A stretch of 64,000 bases of DNA from Sphingobium sp. TKS (lineage in GTDB: Bacteria > Pseudomonadota > Alphaproteobacteria > Sphingomonadales > Sphingomonadaceae): positions 1-64,000 of the forward strand of contig NZ_CP005084.1 of assembly GCF_001563265.1 (NCBI RefSeq), in the 5' to 3' direction. Below the pieces are notes generated by a model. That model had not been told where the DNA came from. It searched no databases and worked only from the letters and a program-made list of their open reading frames with translations. Shown piece after piece: positions 17,507 to 25,485 of the stretch (position 1 is its first letter; each line of letters starts with the position of its first letter). The position numbers were made by a program, and so were the translations under genes.

Positions 17507-17730
17507 GATCATCTTGCGCACCTGACGGCTTTCCAGCAGCATCCACAGGCCAAAGCCGTCAGCCCCCGCATTGTTGGAGATGACGATCAGGTTCTTCACG
17601 CCCGAGGCCCGGATTTCTGGGTTCGGGCTCTCGGGCAATCCCGAGACCCGAACCCGCCCGACATGATCGTCATGCCGTCGAACAACAGGCCTTCCAGTGC
17701 GACCCGAGGGCTGTCGTATATCTTGCGCAT
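17504..17730 (-). pseudogene. pcaI: Frameshifted, truncated remnant of 3-oxoacid CoA-transferase subunit A
   Basis: The ATG at 17730 with AGGAA upstream opens MRKIYDS...LEGLLFDGMTIMSGGFG, the exact N-terminus of PcaI/ScoA. The frame then shifts, and the family sequence resumes in another frame as ESGVK-like SGVKNLIVISNNAGADGFG and LESRQVRKMI before a stop. Only about 75 of the usual 210-230 residues remain, and the partner pcaJ is absent. The last pathway steps after 3-oxoadipate must be encoded elsewhere. An intact downstream part is not present in the next 300 bp, which hold the ferredoxin gene. Confidence 0.85.
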
Positions 17731-17750
17731 TTCCTGGCTCCTTCAGCCGG

Positions 17751-17793
17751 TGTCGCCTCCGGCGACTCTTTAACCTATGTCGCCTCCGGCGAC
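17751..17793. repeat. Direct repeat of TGTCGCCTCCGGCGAC
   Basis: Two identical 16-bp copies (17751-17766 and 17778-17793), each itself palindromic at GTCGCC/GGCGAC. One copy codes for the C-terminus of BenD and the other lies just before the pcaI remnant. May reflect local duplication at the damaged junction. Confidence 0.85.
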
Positions 17794-18555
17794 GGGCAGG
17801 ATCGATCCAGTCACATAGCTGGCCTCGTCCGAAGCAAGGAAGAGGATCGGCGCGATCTGCTCTTCCAGCGTGCCGTAGCGCTTCATGAAGGCAGAGGATG
17901 TGACCTGCTCGACCGCCTCCGCCATCCATGCCTGTTCCTGTTCATTGTCGCCTTCCGCATTGCGCGGCACGCGGCGGGCCGGAGCATGGGTTCCGCCGGG
18001 CGCCGTGGCGACGACGCGGATGCCGCTTTCCGCATATTCCATCGCCAGCGCTTGTGTCAGTCCGTTGATCCCGCCCTTCGCTGCCGAATAGGGCACGCGT
18101 CTTATGCCGCGCGTGGCGTTGGACGAGACATTGACGATCGTACCCGCGCCCTGATCCTGCATTATCGGCAGCACGGCATGGCAGCAGTAAAGCGTCGGCA
18201 TCAGCGACCGGCGGATCTCCGCGTCGATCTGCGCTGGCTCGAACGCGGCATAGGGCCGCATGCGGATCGCGCCGCCGACATTGTTGATCAGGATGTCGAT
18301 GCGCCCGAACGACTCTATCGCCGCCGCCACGGCCTGCGCCGCGCCCTCATAGGTTTCAAGGTCGCATTGCACGGACACGGCCTTGCCGCCCGTTGCCATG
18401 ATCGCCTGCTGGACTTCTGTCGCGAAGTCCGCCCGGTCGACGAGGACAAGGCTGGCGCCTTCGGCCGCCGCGCGGGTGGCGACCCCGGCGCCAATGCCCT
18501 GCGCCGCGCCGGTCACGACCATGACTTTGGCTGCGAAACGTCCCTCAAAGATCAT
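17770..18555 (-). CDS. benD: 1,6-dihydroxycyclohexa-2,4-diene-1-carboxylate dehydrogenase
   Basis: 261-aa short-chain dehydrogenase. Nucleotide-binding motif TGAAQGIG (about 15-22), NNVGG, and the catalytic Ser-Tyr-Lys set (NVSS, YSAAKGG). Family-specific stretches of BenD are present: RRSLMPTLYCCHAVLP, ATRGIRRVPYSAAKGG and APGGTHAPARRVPRNA. Oxidises and decarboxylates the benzoate cis-diol to catechol. This assignment is the main evidence that the dioxygenase acts on benzoate rather than anthranilate, which needs no diol dehydrogenase. 10 nt downstream of benB. Confidence 0.9.
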   Translation of the reverse strand: MIFEGRFAAKVMVVTGAAQGIGAGVATRAAAEGASLVLVDRADFATEVQQAIMATGGKAVSVQCDLETYEGAAQAVAAAIESFGRIDILINNVGGAIRMRPYAAFEPAQIDAEIRRSLMPTLYCCHAVLPIMQDQGAGTIVNVSSNATRGIRRVPYSAAKGGINGLTQALAMEYAESGIRVVATAPGGTHAPARRVPRNAEGDNEQEQAWMAEAVEQVTSSAFMKRYGTLEEQIAPILFLASDEASYVTGSILPVAGGDIG

Positions 18556-18565
18556 CGCCCGCGCC

Positions 18566-19081
18566 TCAGAGATGGTAGATGTCGATGACCTGATGAATAT
18601 AATCGTCCTTGAGGATGATTGTCTTCTTCAGGATCTTCGGCATCTCGCCGGTTGTGTCGAGCGTCACGAACGCGGTGCCGAAGAACTGCGCCGTTTGCTG
18701 GTAGCGGTGGCTCATCGTGTGCCAGTTGTAGCACAGGTCGATCGCATCGGCGCGTGTCTCGATCACTTCGACATTGGCGATGAAGTGGGACGTGCGCGCC
18801 TCCGGCGTGCTGGCCGATGACCGTTCGGTCTTCAGGCGGTAGACGCGGTCTTCCAGTCCCTTGCGGTTGCCATAATAGATCAGCGATATCTCGCTATGCG
18901 GATCGGTGGTCAGCGCATCATCGTCCGTCCAGGCTGGCATCCAATATTCGACCTTTTCGCAATAGCATTGCAGCCATTCGTCCCATAAGCGGTCGTCGAG
19001 CAGCCGCGCCTCGCGATAGAGAAAGGCGCAAATGTCATGATAGGAAAGCGCCACGCGCTCCTTGTCGAGAATGAGGGTCAT
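18566..19081 (-). CDS. benB: Benzoate/aromatic 1,2-dioxygenase small (beta) subunit
   Basis: 171 aa, full length for ring-hydroxylating dioxygenase beta subunits (SnoaL-like cone fold): LYREARLLDDRLWDEWLQ, Y-W-M-P, SLIYYGNRKGLEDRVYRL, and the C-terminal KKTIILKDDYIHQVIDIYH. Structural partner of BenA in the oxygenase hexamer. Its ATG overlaps the benA stop (ATGA, 19078-19081), so the two are translated in fixed ratio. Confidence 0.92.
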   Translation of the reverse strand: MTLILDKERVALSYHDICAFLYREARLLDDRLWDEWLQCYCEKVEYWMPAWTDDDALTTDPHSEISLIYYGNRKGLEDRVYRLKTERSSASTPEARTSHFIANVEVIETRADAIDLCYNWHTMSHRYQQTAQFFGTAFVTLDTTGEMPKILKKTIILKDDYIHQVIDIYHL

Positions 19082-20433
19082 TCCGCTGCCTCCATCATGG
19101 GTTCGGCACCGGCATCCCTGGCCATGCCGTCGAGCATGATCCTGGCCCAATATTCATGCTGTCGCACGAACAGGCCTTCATCCTCGCTACGCTCGCTCGA
19201 CAGCAGCGGGGTCATGCCCATCGCCGTCGCATTGGCGTCCGGGCCCGCGATCCAGCGGGTCGCGCCCCGGCTGAGGTCGTTCCAGAGCGCGCCCGCCCCT
19301 TCATAGGCCGACTGGCAACTGCTGAATTCCTCCAGATCGTCGGGTGTGCCCATGCCGGTGACGTTGAAGAAATCCTCATATTGGCGGATGCGATGGGCGC
19401 GATCTTCGGCGCCCTCACCCATGGGCGCGTAGCAGTAGATGGTTACTTCGGTGGTGTGGACGTCGATCGGCCGCACCACGCGGATCTGGGTCGAGAACTG
19501 GTCCATCAGGAACATATTCGGATAGAGTGCCAGATTGCGGGTCTGTTCGAGGATGAACTGCGCCTTGTCCTCGCCCAGCCGATCGACAAGCTGGTCCTTG
19601 CGGTTCCAGACCGGACGGACTTCGGGGTTCAGCACCTGGGTCCAGAGCAGGATATGGCCATGTTCGAAGCCATAGACGCCGCTCGCGGGTGCCTTAGACC
19701 AGCCATTGGCGTCGACCGCCTTCGTCCCGCCCTCGGCGCGGCGGCCCATGGTGGACTGGTAATTTTCGTGGACGGAACTGACATGATAGCCGTCGCAGCC
19801 ATTCTCCATCTGCATCTTCCAGTTGCCTTGGAAGGTGTAGGTCGAATTGCCGGTCAGCACCTCCAGCCCTTCGGGCGCCTGGTCCACCATCTGGTCGATG
19901 ATGATCTTCGCCTCGCCCAGATGATCCTCCAGCGGCAGGACATCATGGTTGAGCGAACCGAAGATGAAGCCGCGATAGCTTTCCACCCGCACGCGGGTCA
20001 GGTCGTGCGACCCGTCATGATCGAAGCTGTCGGGATAGGCGCCGCTGCTGGCGTCCTTGGCGCGCAGCAGCTTGCCGTCGGTCTTGAAACTCCAGCCGTG
20101 GAAGGGGCAGACGAACAGCGGCTGATTGCCCCGCTTGCGGCGGCAGAGCTTGGCGCCGCGATGGGCGCAGGCATTGACCACGCAATTGAGGCCGCCGTCC
20201 TTGGCGCGGGTCAGGATCACCGGAGTATGCCCGATCCAGGTCGTGAAATAGTCGTTCTTGCTGGAGACCTGGCTTTCATGAGCGAGATAGACCCAGTTGC
20301 TCTCGAAGATATATTTCATCTCCAGATCGAACAGTTCGGGGTCGGTGAAGACATCCCGGCGGCAGCGGAACAGCCCGGTTTCGGGGTCGTCGACCACGGC
20401 GGTCGCGACACGCTGCATCAGATGTTCATGCAT
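19078..20433 (-). CDS. benA: Benzoate/aromatic 1,2-dioxygenase large (alpha) subunit
   Basis: 451 aa. Rieske cluster C-x-H (ACAHRGAKLCRRK) with C-x2-H (FVCPFHGWSF), about residues 90-115. The mononuclear iron site DGYHVSSVHENYQS (about 210-225) is followed later by the carboxylate ligand. Adds O2 to the ring of benzoate to give the cis-diol; AntA-type anthranilate enzymes are close relatives and remain an alternative, but benD argues for benzoate. ATG 20433 chosen with GGGAGACAGG upstream. 27 nt after catA. Confidence 0.9.
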   Translation of the reverse strand: MHEHLMQRVATAVVDDPETGLFRCRRDVFTDPELFDLEMKYIFESNWVYLAHESQVSSKNDYFTTWIGHTPVILTRAKDGGLNCVVNACAHRGAKLCRRKRGNQPLFVCPFHGWSFKTDGKLLRAKDASSGAYPDSFDHDGSHDLTRVRVESYRGFIFGSLNHDVLPLEDHLGEAKIIIDQMVDQAPEGLEVLTGNSTYTFQGNWKMQMENGCDGYHVSSVHENYQSTMGRRAEGGTKAVDANGWSKAPASGVYGFEHGHILLWTQVLNPEVRPVWNRKDQLVDRLGEDKAQFILEQTRNLALYPNMFLMDQFSTQIRVVRPIDVHTTEVTIYCYAPMGEGAEDRAHRIRQYEDFFNVTGMGTPDDLEEFSSCQSAYEGAGALWNDLSRGATRWIAGPDANATAMGMTPLLSSERSEDEGLFVRQHEYWARIMLDGMARDAGAEPMMEAAE

Positions 20434-20460
20434 GATCCTGTCTCCCGTGTTCCTCAAAGG

Positions 20461-21381
20461 TCAGGCGACCTCGACTTCCGGTTCGGCCTGCGCCTCGGCG
20501 CGGGCGCGGGAGGAAAAGCCCTCGTCACCTTCGCCGGCGGCGCGCTGAAGCTGGAAGTCGAAGGCGATGGTGGCCGTATCGCCCTGACGGCTGGGCACCG
20601 GCAGCAGGCCTTCGCGGGTGCCGAAGGCGAAATCGTCCGCCGCGAAGGGATCGTCGCCAAAGTTGATCTGCGTCGTCAGCGTGCGATAGCCGGGCGCCTC
20701 GATGAAGAAATGGACATGGGCCGGGCGGTTGCCATGGCGGCCAAGCGCCTGCATCAACTGGTCGGTCGCGCCGCCCGGCGGCACCGAATAGCCGCTCGGC
20801 TGCTTCGAATGGAAGGCGTAGCGGCCGTCCTTGCCCAGCTTGATGCGGCGGCGATTATTGAACGGGGTCTGCTCGCCGGTCGGGTCGAAATGCGAATACC
20901 AGCCCTTCGAATTGGCATGCCAGACATGAAGGATCGCATCCTGCACCGGCTCGCCGTCGGGGCCGGTGACAGCGCCGCTCATAGAGAGCGTCTGGGTGCC
21001 CTCGTCAGCGTCGACGCTCAGATTGACGTCGCCCTCCACCAGCGGCGCGCCGGCGACATAGAGCGGTCCCTCGATGGTGCGGGGCGTTCCGCCGCCAAGG
21101 CCAGCGTCGGCGTCCTTGGCGTCCATATAAAGGTCCAGGAAATGCTCGATGCCAGTTCCCGGCACGATCAAGCCGATCTCCGCCGAACTGTCCGCCAGAT
21201 ATTTCATCGCCAGCCAGAATTCGCTTTCGGAAATATCATGCTCGACGATCAGTTCCATCACGCTTTGCGTGAGGTCGCGCACGATCGCCTTGAGGCGGGG
21301 GTTGCCGCCGCTTTCCCCCATGCCGGCGGCGCGGTCGAGCAACTGCTGGATTTCCGGGGTATGTACGAAGCTGATGTCCAT
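20461..21381 (-). CDS. catA: Catechol 1,2-dioxygenase
   Basis: 306-aa intradiol dioxygenase. Non-heme Fe(III) ligands are visible: Tyr in EGPLYVAGAP, Tyr in PSGYSVPPGG, and the His-x-His pair in RPAHVHFFI. The helical N-terminal dimerisation domain binds phospholipid in this family. Cleaves catechol to cis,cis-muconate. ATG 21381 follows AGGAGAG. The Glu/Ala-rich C-terminal tail (ARAEAQAEPEVEVA) is short and ordinary. Confidence 0.94.
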   Translation of the reverse strand: MDISFVHTPEIQQLLDRAAGMGESGGNPRLKAIVRDLTQSVMELIVEHDISESEFWLAMKYLADSSAEIGLIVPGTGIEHFLDLYMDAKDADAGLGGGTPRTIEGPLYVAGAPLVEGDVNLSVDADEGTQTLSMSGAVTGPDGEPVQDAILHVWHANSKGWYSHFDPTGEQTPFNNRRRIKLGKDGRYAFHSKQPSGYSVPPGGATDQLMQALGRHGNRPAHVHFFIEAPGYRTLTTQINFGDDPFAADDFAFGTREGLLPVPSRQGDTATIAFDFQLQRAAGEGDEGFSSRARAEAQAEPEVEVA

Positions 21382-21410
21382 TTCATGCTCTCCTATTCGT
21401 GGTTCGACGA

Positions 21411-21701
21411 TCAGCGATCGTCGTCGTGGATCGATGAGGGGTGGCGGCACAGCGGCGTCACCTTCATGGTCATGAAGGGGTAGAGCGGCAGAGCCATGAG
21501 CGTGTCGTGCAGGGCGGCGTTGCTTTCGACGTCAAAGATCGAGACGTTCGAATAAAGGCCGACCTTGCGCCAGATATGGCGCCAGGTGCCGGCGGCCTGG
21601 AGTTTCTGGAAATAGGCCTTTTCCTCGGCCTTGATCCGTGCGGCTTCCTGCGGGTCGAAGCCCAGCGGGATGTTGACGTCCATTTCGACCATGAACAGCA
21701 T
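21411..21701 (-). CDS. catC: Muconolactone delta-isomerase
   Basis: 96 aa, ferredoxin-like alpha/beta fold of the CatC decamer: MLFMVEMDVNIPLGFD, AEEKAYFQKLQAAGTWRHIWR, and LPLYPFMTMKVTPLCRHPSS. Converts muconolactone to 3-oxoadipate enol-lactone. It sits between catB (5 nt) and catA (29 nt). Confidence 0.95.
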   Translation of the reverse strand: MLFMVEMDVNIPLGFDPQEAARIKAEEKAYFQKLQAAGTWRHIWRKVGLYSNVSIFDVESNAALHDTLMALPLYPFMTMKVTPLCRHPSSIHDDDR

Positions 21702-21706
21702 GGGTC

Positions 21707-22864
21707 TCAGGCTCCTGCACTGACGGGGTGGAGACGCGCCGCTTCACGGTCACGCCGGAAGAAGGAGAGCTTGTCCTCGTCAAAGGCGATGCCAAGGCCC
21801 GGCCCGGCCGGCACGACCAGCGAAAAGTCGCCATAGCCAAGCGGCTCGCTCAATATGTTCTCGGTCTGGAGCAGTGGGCCGAACAATTCCGTGCCCCAGG
21901 CGAGGTCCGGCAGGGTCGCGAAGACATGCGCCGATGCGATCGTGCCGACCCCGCCCTCCAACATCGTGCCGCCATAGAGACCGATACCTGCTGCCGCGCC
22001 GATGGCGGCAACCTGCGCTGCTGCGAAGAGACCGCCGGACTGCGCGATCTTCAGCGCAAAGACGCTCGCCGCATGGGCCGAGGCAAGGCGCAGCGCGCTG
22101 CGCGGGCCATGCAGCGCCTCATCGGCCATCAGCGGTACGGCCTGGGCCTTGGACAAGCGCGCCATGACGCCCACCGCATCGCCCGCAACCGGCTGCTCGA
22201 CCAAGTCGCAGCCGACATCATGAAGCATTGCCATACCGATCTTGGCCTGATCCTCCGACCAGTTCTGATTGACGTCGACGCGCACGCTGGCGCGGCCGCC
22301 CAGCGCCTTGCAGATGGCGCCCACATGGGCGACGTCGTCGCGGACCTCATGTTTGCCGATCTTCAGCTTGAAGATCCGGTGACGGCGGCGATCGAGCATC
22401 TCCTCGCCCTCCGCGATGTCGCGGGCGGTATCGCCGCTCGCCAGCGTCCAGGCCACGGGCAGGCTGTCGCGAACGCGGCCGCCGCCGATCAGTTCGGAAA
22501 CCGCGATGCCCAGGCGCTTGCCCGCCATGTCGAGCAACGCGGTCTCGATCGCGCATTTGGCAAAATGATTGCCGCGCACGCACCTGGCCACCTTCGCCAT
22601 GGTCGCGCCGATTTGCGCAAGATCGCACGTCTTCAGCACAGGGATGATATAGGTGTCGATCGCAGACTTGATGCTTTCGGGGCTTTCCTCGCCATAGCTG
22701 AGGCCGCCGATCGTCGTTCCTTCGCCAAAGCCTTCGACTCCGTCCGCGTCGGTCAGGCGGACGATCACCATCGACTGGGCGTGCATGGTGGCCATCGCCA
22801 GCACATGCGGCCTGATCGTCGGCACATCGACGATGAAGGTATCAGCTTGGCTCAATGCAGCCAT
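21707..22864 (-). CDS. catB: Muconate cycloisomerase
   Basis: 385 aa, enolase superfamily. Catalytic Lys pair in FKLKIGK (about residue 167-170), metal ligands Asp (RVDVNQNW), Glu (LVEQPV) and Asp (LMADEAL), and the acid-side Lys in FALKIAQSGG. Converts cis,cis-muconate to muconolactone. First gene of the operon; ATG 22864 with GGGAGAG, 107 bp from the divergent LysR gene. Confidence 0.95.
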   Translation of the reverse strand: MAALSQADTFIVDVPTIRPHVLAMATMHAQSMVIVRLTDADGVEGFGEGTTIGGLSYGEESPESIKSAIDTYIIPVLKTCDLAQIGATMAKVARCVRGNHFAKCAIETALLDMAGKRLGIAVSELIGGGRVRDSLPVAWTLASGDTARDIAEGEEMLDRRRHRIFKLKIGKHEVRDDVAHVGAICKALGGRASVRVDVNQNWSEDQAKIGMAMLHDVGCDLVEQPVAGDAVGVMARLSKAQAVPLMADEALHGPRSALRLASAHAASVFALKIAQSGGLFAAAQVAAIGAAAGIGLYGGTMLEGGVGTIASAHVFATLPDLAWGTELFGPLLQTENILSEPLGYGDFSLVVPAGPGLGIAFDEDKLSFFRRDREAARLHPVSAGA

Positions 22865-22951
22865 TGCGACGACTCTCCCAAATGCGTAGGTTTCATGGGA
22901 TAGATATTCCTCGACAAAGGATCGTTCAAAGATCAATGCGGTCAAGGAACC

Positions 22952-22966
22952 ATACTTTGGAGGTAT
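22952..22966. promoter_or_regulatory. BenM/CatM-type operator ATAC-N7-GTAT
   Basis: ATAC TTTGGAG GTAT, a perfect match to the ATAC-N7-GTAT consensus known for the LysR-type regulators BenM/CatM. It ends 5 nt before the LysR start codon, so it covers that gene's ribosome-binding site (GGAGG) and faces the catB promoter region. Expected to mediate autorepression and muconate-dependent activation of catB. Confidence 0.75.
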
Positions 22967-22971
22967 AGTTC

Positions 22972-23898
22972 ATGATGGATCTGCGCCTTCTGCGCTATTT
23001 CGTGGCCGTGGCCGACGAAGGGAATTTTAACCGCGCCGCGGAGCGGCTGCATATCGCCCAGCCGCCGCTGTCGCGCGCGATCCAGCAGTTGGAGGCGCAT
23101 GTCGGCGCGCCGCTGCTCGACAGGGCGAGCCGGCCGCTACGGCTCACCGATGTAGGCCGGTTGCTGCATGCGCAGGCCTTGCAGTTGCTGGCCCGGATGG
23201 AGGATGTCGAGACCATGGTGAAGTCGGCGGCGACCAGCCGACGGCGGCGGCTGGTGATCGGCTTCGTCGCCTCGACCATCTATGCGCGCCTGCCCGAACT
23301 GATCCGCGAGTTCCGCAAGGCCGCAGAGAATGTGGAGCTGGTCATGCTCGAAAGCACCACATTGGAGCAGATCGCCGCGTTGAAGGATGGACGCATCGAT
23401 GTCGGCTTCGGCCGTATCCGCTTCGAGGATCCCGCAGTGCGCCGCATCATCCTGCGCAACGAGAAGCTGGTCGCCGCCTTCCCCGTGGACCATCCGCTTG
23501 CCCATGGCGATGGCCCGATCTCGCTGCGCGACCTCGCGGACGAACCGCAGATCATTTATCCACGCGCACCCCGCCCCAGCTATGCGGATCAGGTCATTTC
23601 CCTGTTCCGCGACCATGCCATCGAACCGCGCATCGTCCATGAGGCCCGAGAGCTGCAAATCGCCATCGGCCTGGTCGCCGCGGAAGAAGGCATGGCGATC
23701 GTGCCGGAATCGGTCCATCGGGCGCGCAGCCACGATGTCGCCTTCCGCGATCTGGTGGAACCTGCCACCTCGCCTATCATCATGAGCCATCGACCAGGCG
23801 ATCGCTCGCCCGAACTCGCGCTCATGGCTGCGGTCATCGCCCGTAAATATGCCGAATGGGGATATGAGGTGCCTGCCGCGCTCAGCGAAGAACTGTGA
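22972..23898 (+). CDS. catR: LysR-family regulator of the ben/cat operon (CatR/BenM-like)
   Basis: 308 aa. N-terminal winged HTH (MDLRLLRYFVAVADEGNFNR, AAERLHIAQPPLSRAIQQLE) and a C-terminal effector domain. The subgroup of CatM/BenM/CatR regulators shares RYFVAVAEE-type starts and GRIRFEDPAVRRIIL (about residue 145). It is divergent from catB, with a matching operator between them, so muconate-responsive activation is likely. Confidence 0.88.
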   Translation: MMDLRLLRYFVAVADEGNFNRAAERLHIAQPPLSRAIQQLEAHVGAPLLDRASRPLRLTDVGRLLHAQALQLLARMEDVETMVKSAATSRRRRLVIGFVASTIYARLPELIREFRKAAENVELVMLESTTLEQIAALKDGRIDVGFGRIRFEDPAVRRIILRNEKLVAAFPVDHPLAHGDGPISLRDLADEPQIIYPRAPRPSYADQVISLFRDHAIEPRIVHEARELQIAIGLVAAEEGMAIVPESVHRARSHDVAFRDLVEPATSPIIMSHRPGDRSPELALMAAVIARKYAEWGYEVPAALSEEL

Positions 23899-24310
23899 AA
23901 ATCCGCCTCCAATGCGCTCTTCATGCCTTCAACCTATCCGAGCGGGACTCAATTGGTATTTGGCAGGCGGCTACGCCTCATCCACCTTTCCGATAAATCA
24001 CGTAGATAAATCGGGAGAGGAATCGATATGGATAATATTGATATAAGTCGTCATATGAATAAATTTGGCTCGAAAACCTGACTATCAATATCATAATGAC
24101 TTAGGTAATTCTTTTTATCGTCGATAGATAAGACGTTTTCATTGAATGTCGCAACACTGATTGCTGCCCTTGATTCCAGCCGCTAAGGATCGAAACGATC
24201 CTTTGTCATCAAAGGATCATCGAACGCCCTTATCCAGCCGGGACGTCCGACAAGGATGACTGGTGGTGCGATGACTCGCGCTTTTCTCCATTGTTGGATA
24301 TGTCCCCGCC
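23899..24310. other. Intergenic region upstream of the mtn operon
   Basis: 412 bp, lower GC in 23960-24150, no gene seen. Near the 3' end lie overlapping inverted repeats: AGGATC-N5-GATCCT (24186-24202) and GATCCTTT-N6-AAAGGATC (24197-24218), which could form alternative hairpins in the leader of mtnB. I cannot fit a known SAM riboswitch consensus to it. Confidence 0.5.
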
Positions 24311-24937
24311 ATGTCTGATTTGCCTTCTTTAGCGCAAGTGCTCGCGGAAGCCGGCCGCCGGCTGGATGCGCGGGGTCTCGCGCCGGCGACGGCGGGCAAT
24401 TATTCCGCCCGGCTTGCGGATGGGGCCATCCTCATCACCCGGTCGGGCGCGCATAAGGGACGCCTGACGCAAGCGCAGTTCGTGCGGGTCGCGCCGGACG
24501 GCGCGGCGATCGATCCGGGCAAATCCTCCGCCGAAACCTTGCTGCACTGCCTCGTCTATGCGGTCGATCCGGGCGCGGGGGCGGTGCTCCACACCCATTC
24601 CGTCGCCGGGACGGTTCTCAGCCGCGCGTTGGAAGGCCGGGACGGCATAGAGCTGGCCGATTATGAACTGCTCAAGATTTTTCCGGGCGTCACGACCCAC
24701 CGGACCAGCGTGACCCTTCCGCTGGTGGACAATAGTCAGGACATGCCGGCACTGGCTGCCCAGCTCAGGCCGATATTAGAGAGGCAGGAACCGCTGATCC
24801 CTGCTTTCTATATTCGCGGCCATGGTCTTTATGCCTGGGGTCCAACGCTGGAGGCGGCGGAGGCGATGGTCGAGGGGTGCGAATTTCTGCTCGCCTGCGC
24901 CTGGGAAGAACTGAAGCTGAACGGAGTGGCCCGATGA
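24311..24937 (+). CDS. mtnB: Methylthioribulose-1-phosphate dehydratase
   Basis: 208-aa class II aldolase family protein. Zn-binding His pair in LHTHSVAGT (about residue 96-98) and distal His in IRGHGLYAWG; GNYSARL near residue 30 and ITRSGAHKG form the phosphate-binding part. Dehydrates 5-methylthioribulose-1-phosphate in methionine salvage. First of five genes, each overlapping the next at stop/start. Confidence 0.93.
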   Translation: MSDLPSLAQVLAEAGRRLDARGLAPATAGNYSARLADGAILITRSGAHKGRLTQAQFVRVAPDGAAIDPGKSSAETLLHCLVYAVDPGAGAVLHTHSVAGTVLSRALEGRDGIELADYELLKIFPGVTTHRTSVTLPLVDNSQDMPALAAQLRPILERQEPLIPAFYIRGHGLYAWGPTLEAAEAMVEGCEFLLACAWEELKLNGVAR

Positions 24938-25485
24938 CCGCGCTGACGCAATATGACGACAAGCCGCCTCATGAAGCGCGAGGTTCATGGCATGATCATG
25001 CGGCGATCGCCGCTCTGCTGGAGCCCGCGGGCATAGGGTTGGAGCGCTGGGAAGCGGACGTGGCGCTGGCGCCCGACGCCACGGACGACGACATCATGCA
25101 GGCCTATGCCGGGGACATCGAGCGGCTGAAGGCGCGGGGCGGCTATCGGTCATGCGACATTGCCAGGCTGACCCCCGATCACCCGGAACGAGAGGCCATG
25201 CGTGCCAAATTCCTGGCCGAACATGTCCATGACGATGATGAGGTCCGCTTCTTCGTCGAAGGCGCGGGCCTGTTCTACATCCGCTCGGGAGGCGTGGTTC
25301 ATGCGCTGCTCTGCACAGCCGGCGACCTGATCGTCCTGCCCGCGGGCACGCCGCATTGGTTCGACATGGGTGAGTGGCCGCATTTCACCGCCATCCGCCT
25401 GTTCACGACGCCCGACGGCTGGGTCGCCCGCTTCACCGGCGACGAGATCGCGCGCGCCATTCCGCTCTATCAGGGGGCGGCATGA
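24934..25485 (+). CDS. mtnD: Acireductone dioxygenase
   Basis: 183-aa cupin. Metal ligands in EHVHDDDEVRFFVEG (His, His, Glu) and TPHWFDMG (His). Oxidises acireductone to 4-methylthio-2-oxobutanoate and formate (Fe form). The ATG at 24934 overlaps the mtnB stop; the open frame further upstream is a shadow of mtnB. Confidence 0.94.
   Translation: MTALTQYDDKPPHEARGSWHDHAAIAALLEPAGIGLERWEADVALAPDATDDDIMQAYAGDIERLKARGGYRSCDIARLTPDHPEREAMRAKFLAEHVHDDDEVRFFVEGAGLFYIRSGGVVHALLCTAGDLIVLPAGTPHWFDMGEWPHFTAIRLFTTPDGWVARFTGDEIARAIPLYQGAA

Noticed and set aside
19156..21483. 775-codon plus-strand ORF opposite benA and catA
   Set aside because: Shadow frame created by high-GC third positions; the minus-strand genes in it are well-conserved enzymes.
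23899..24310. SAM riboswitch upstream of mtnB
   Set aside because: The inverted repeats there do not match a SAM-I, SAM-II or SAM-V consensus that I can recognise.
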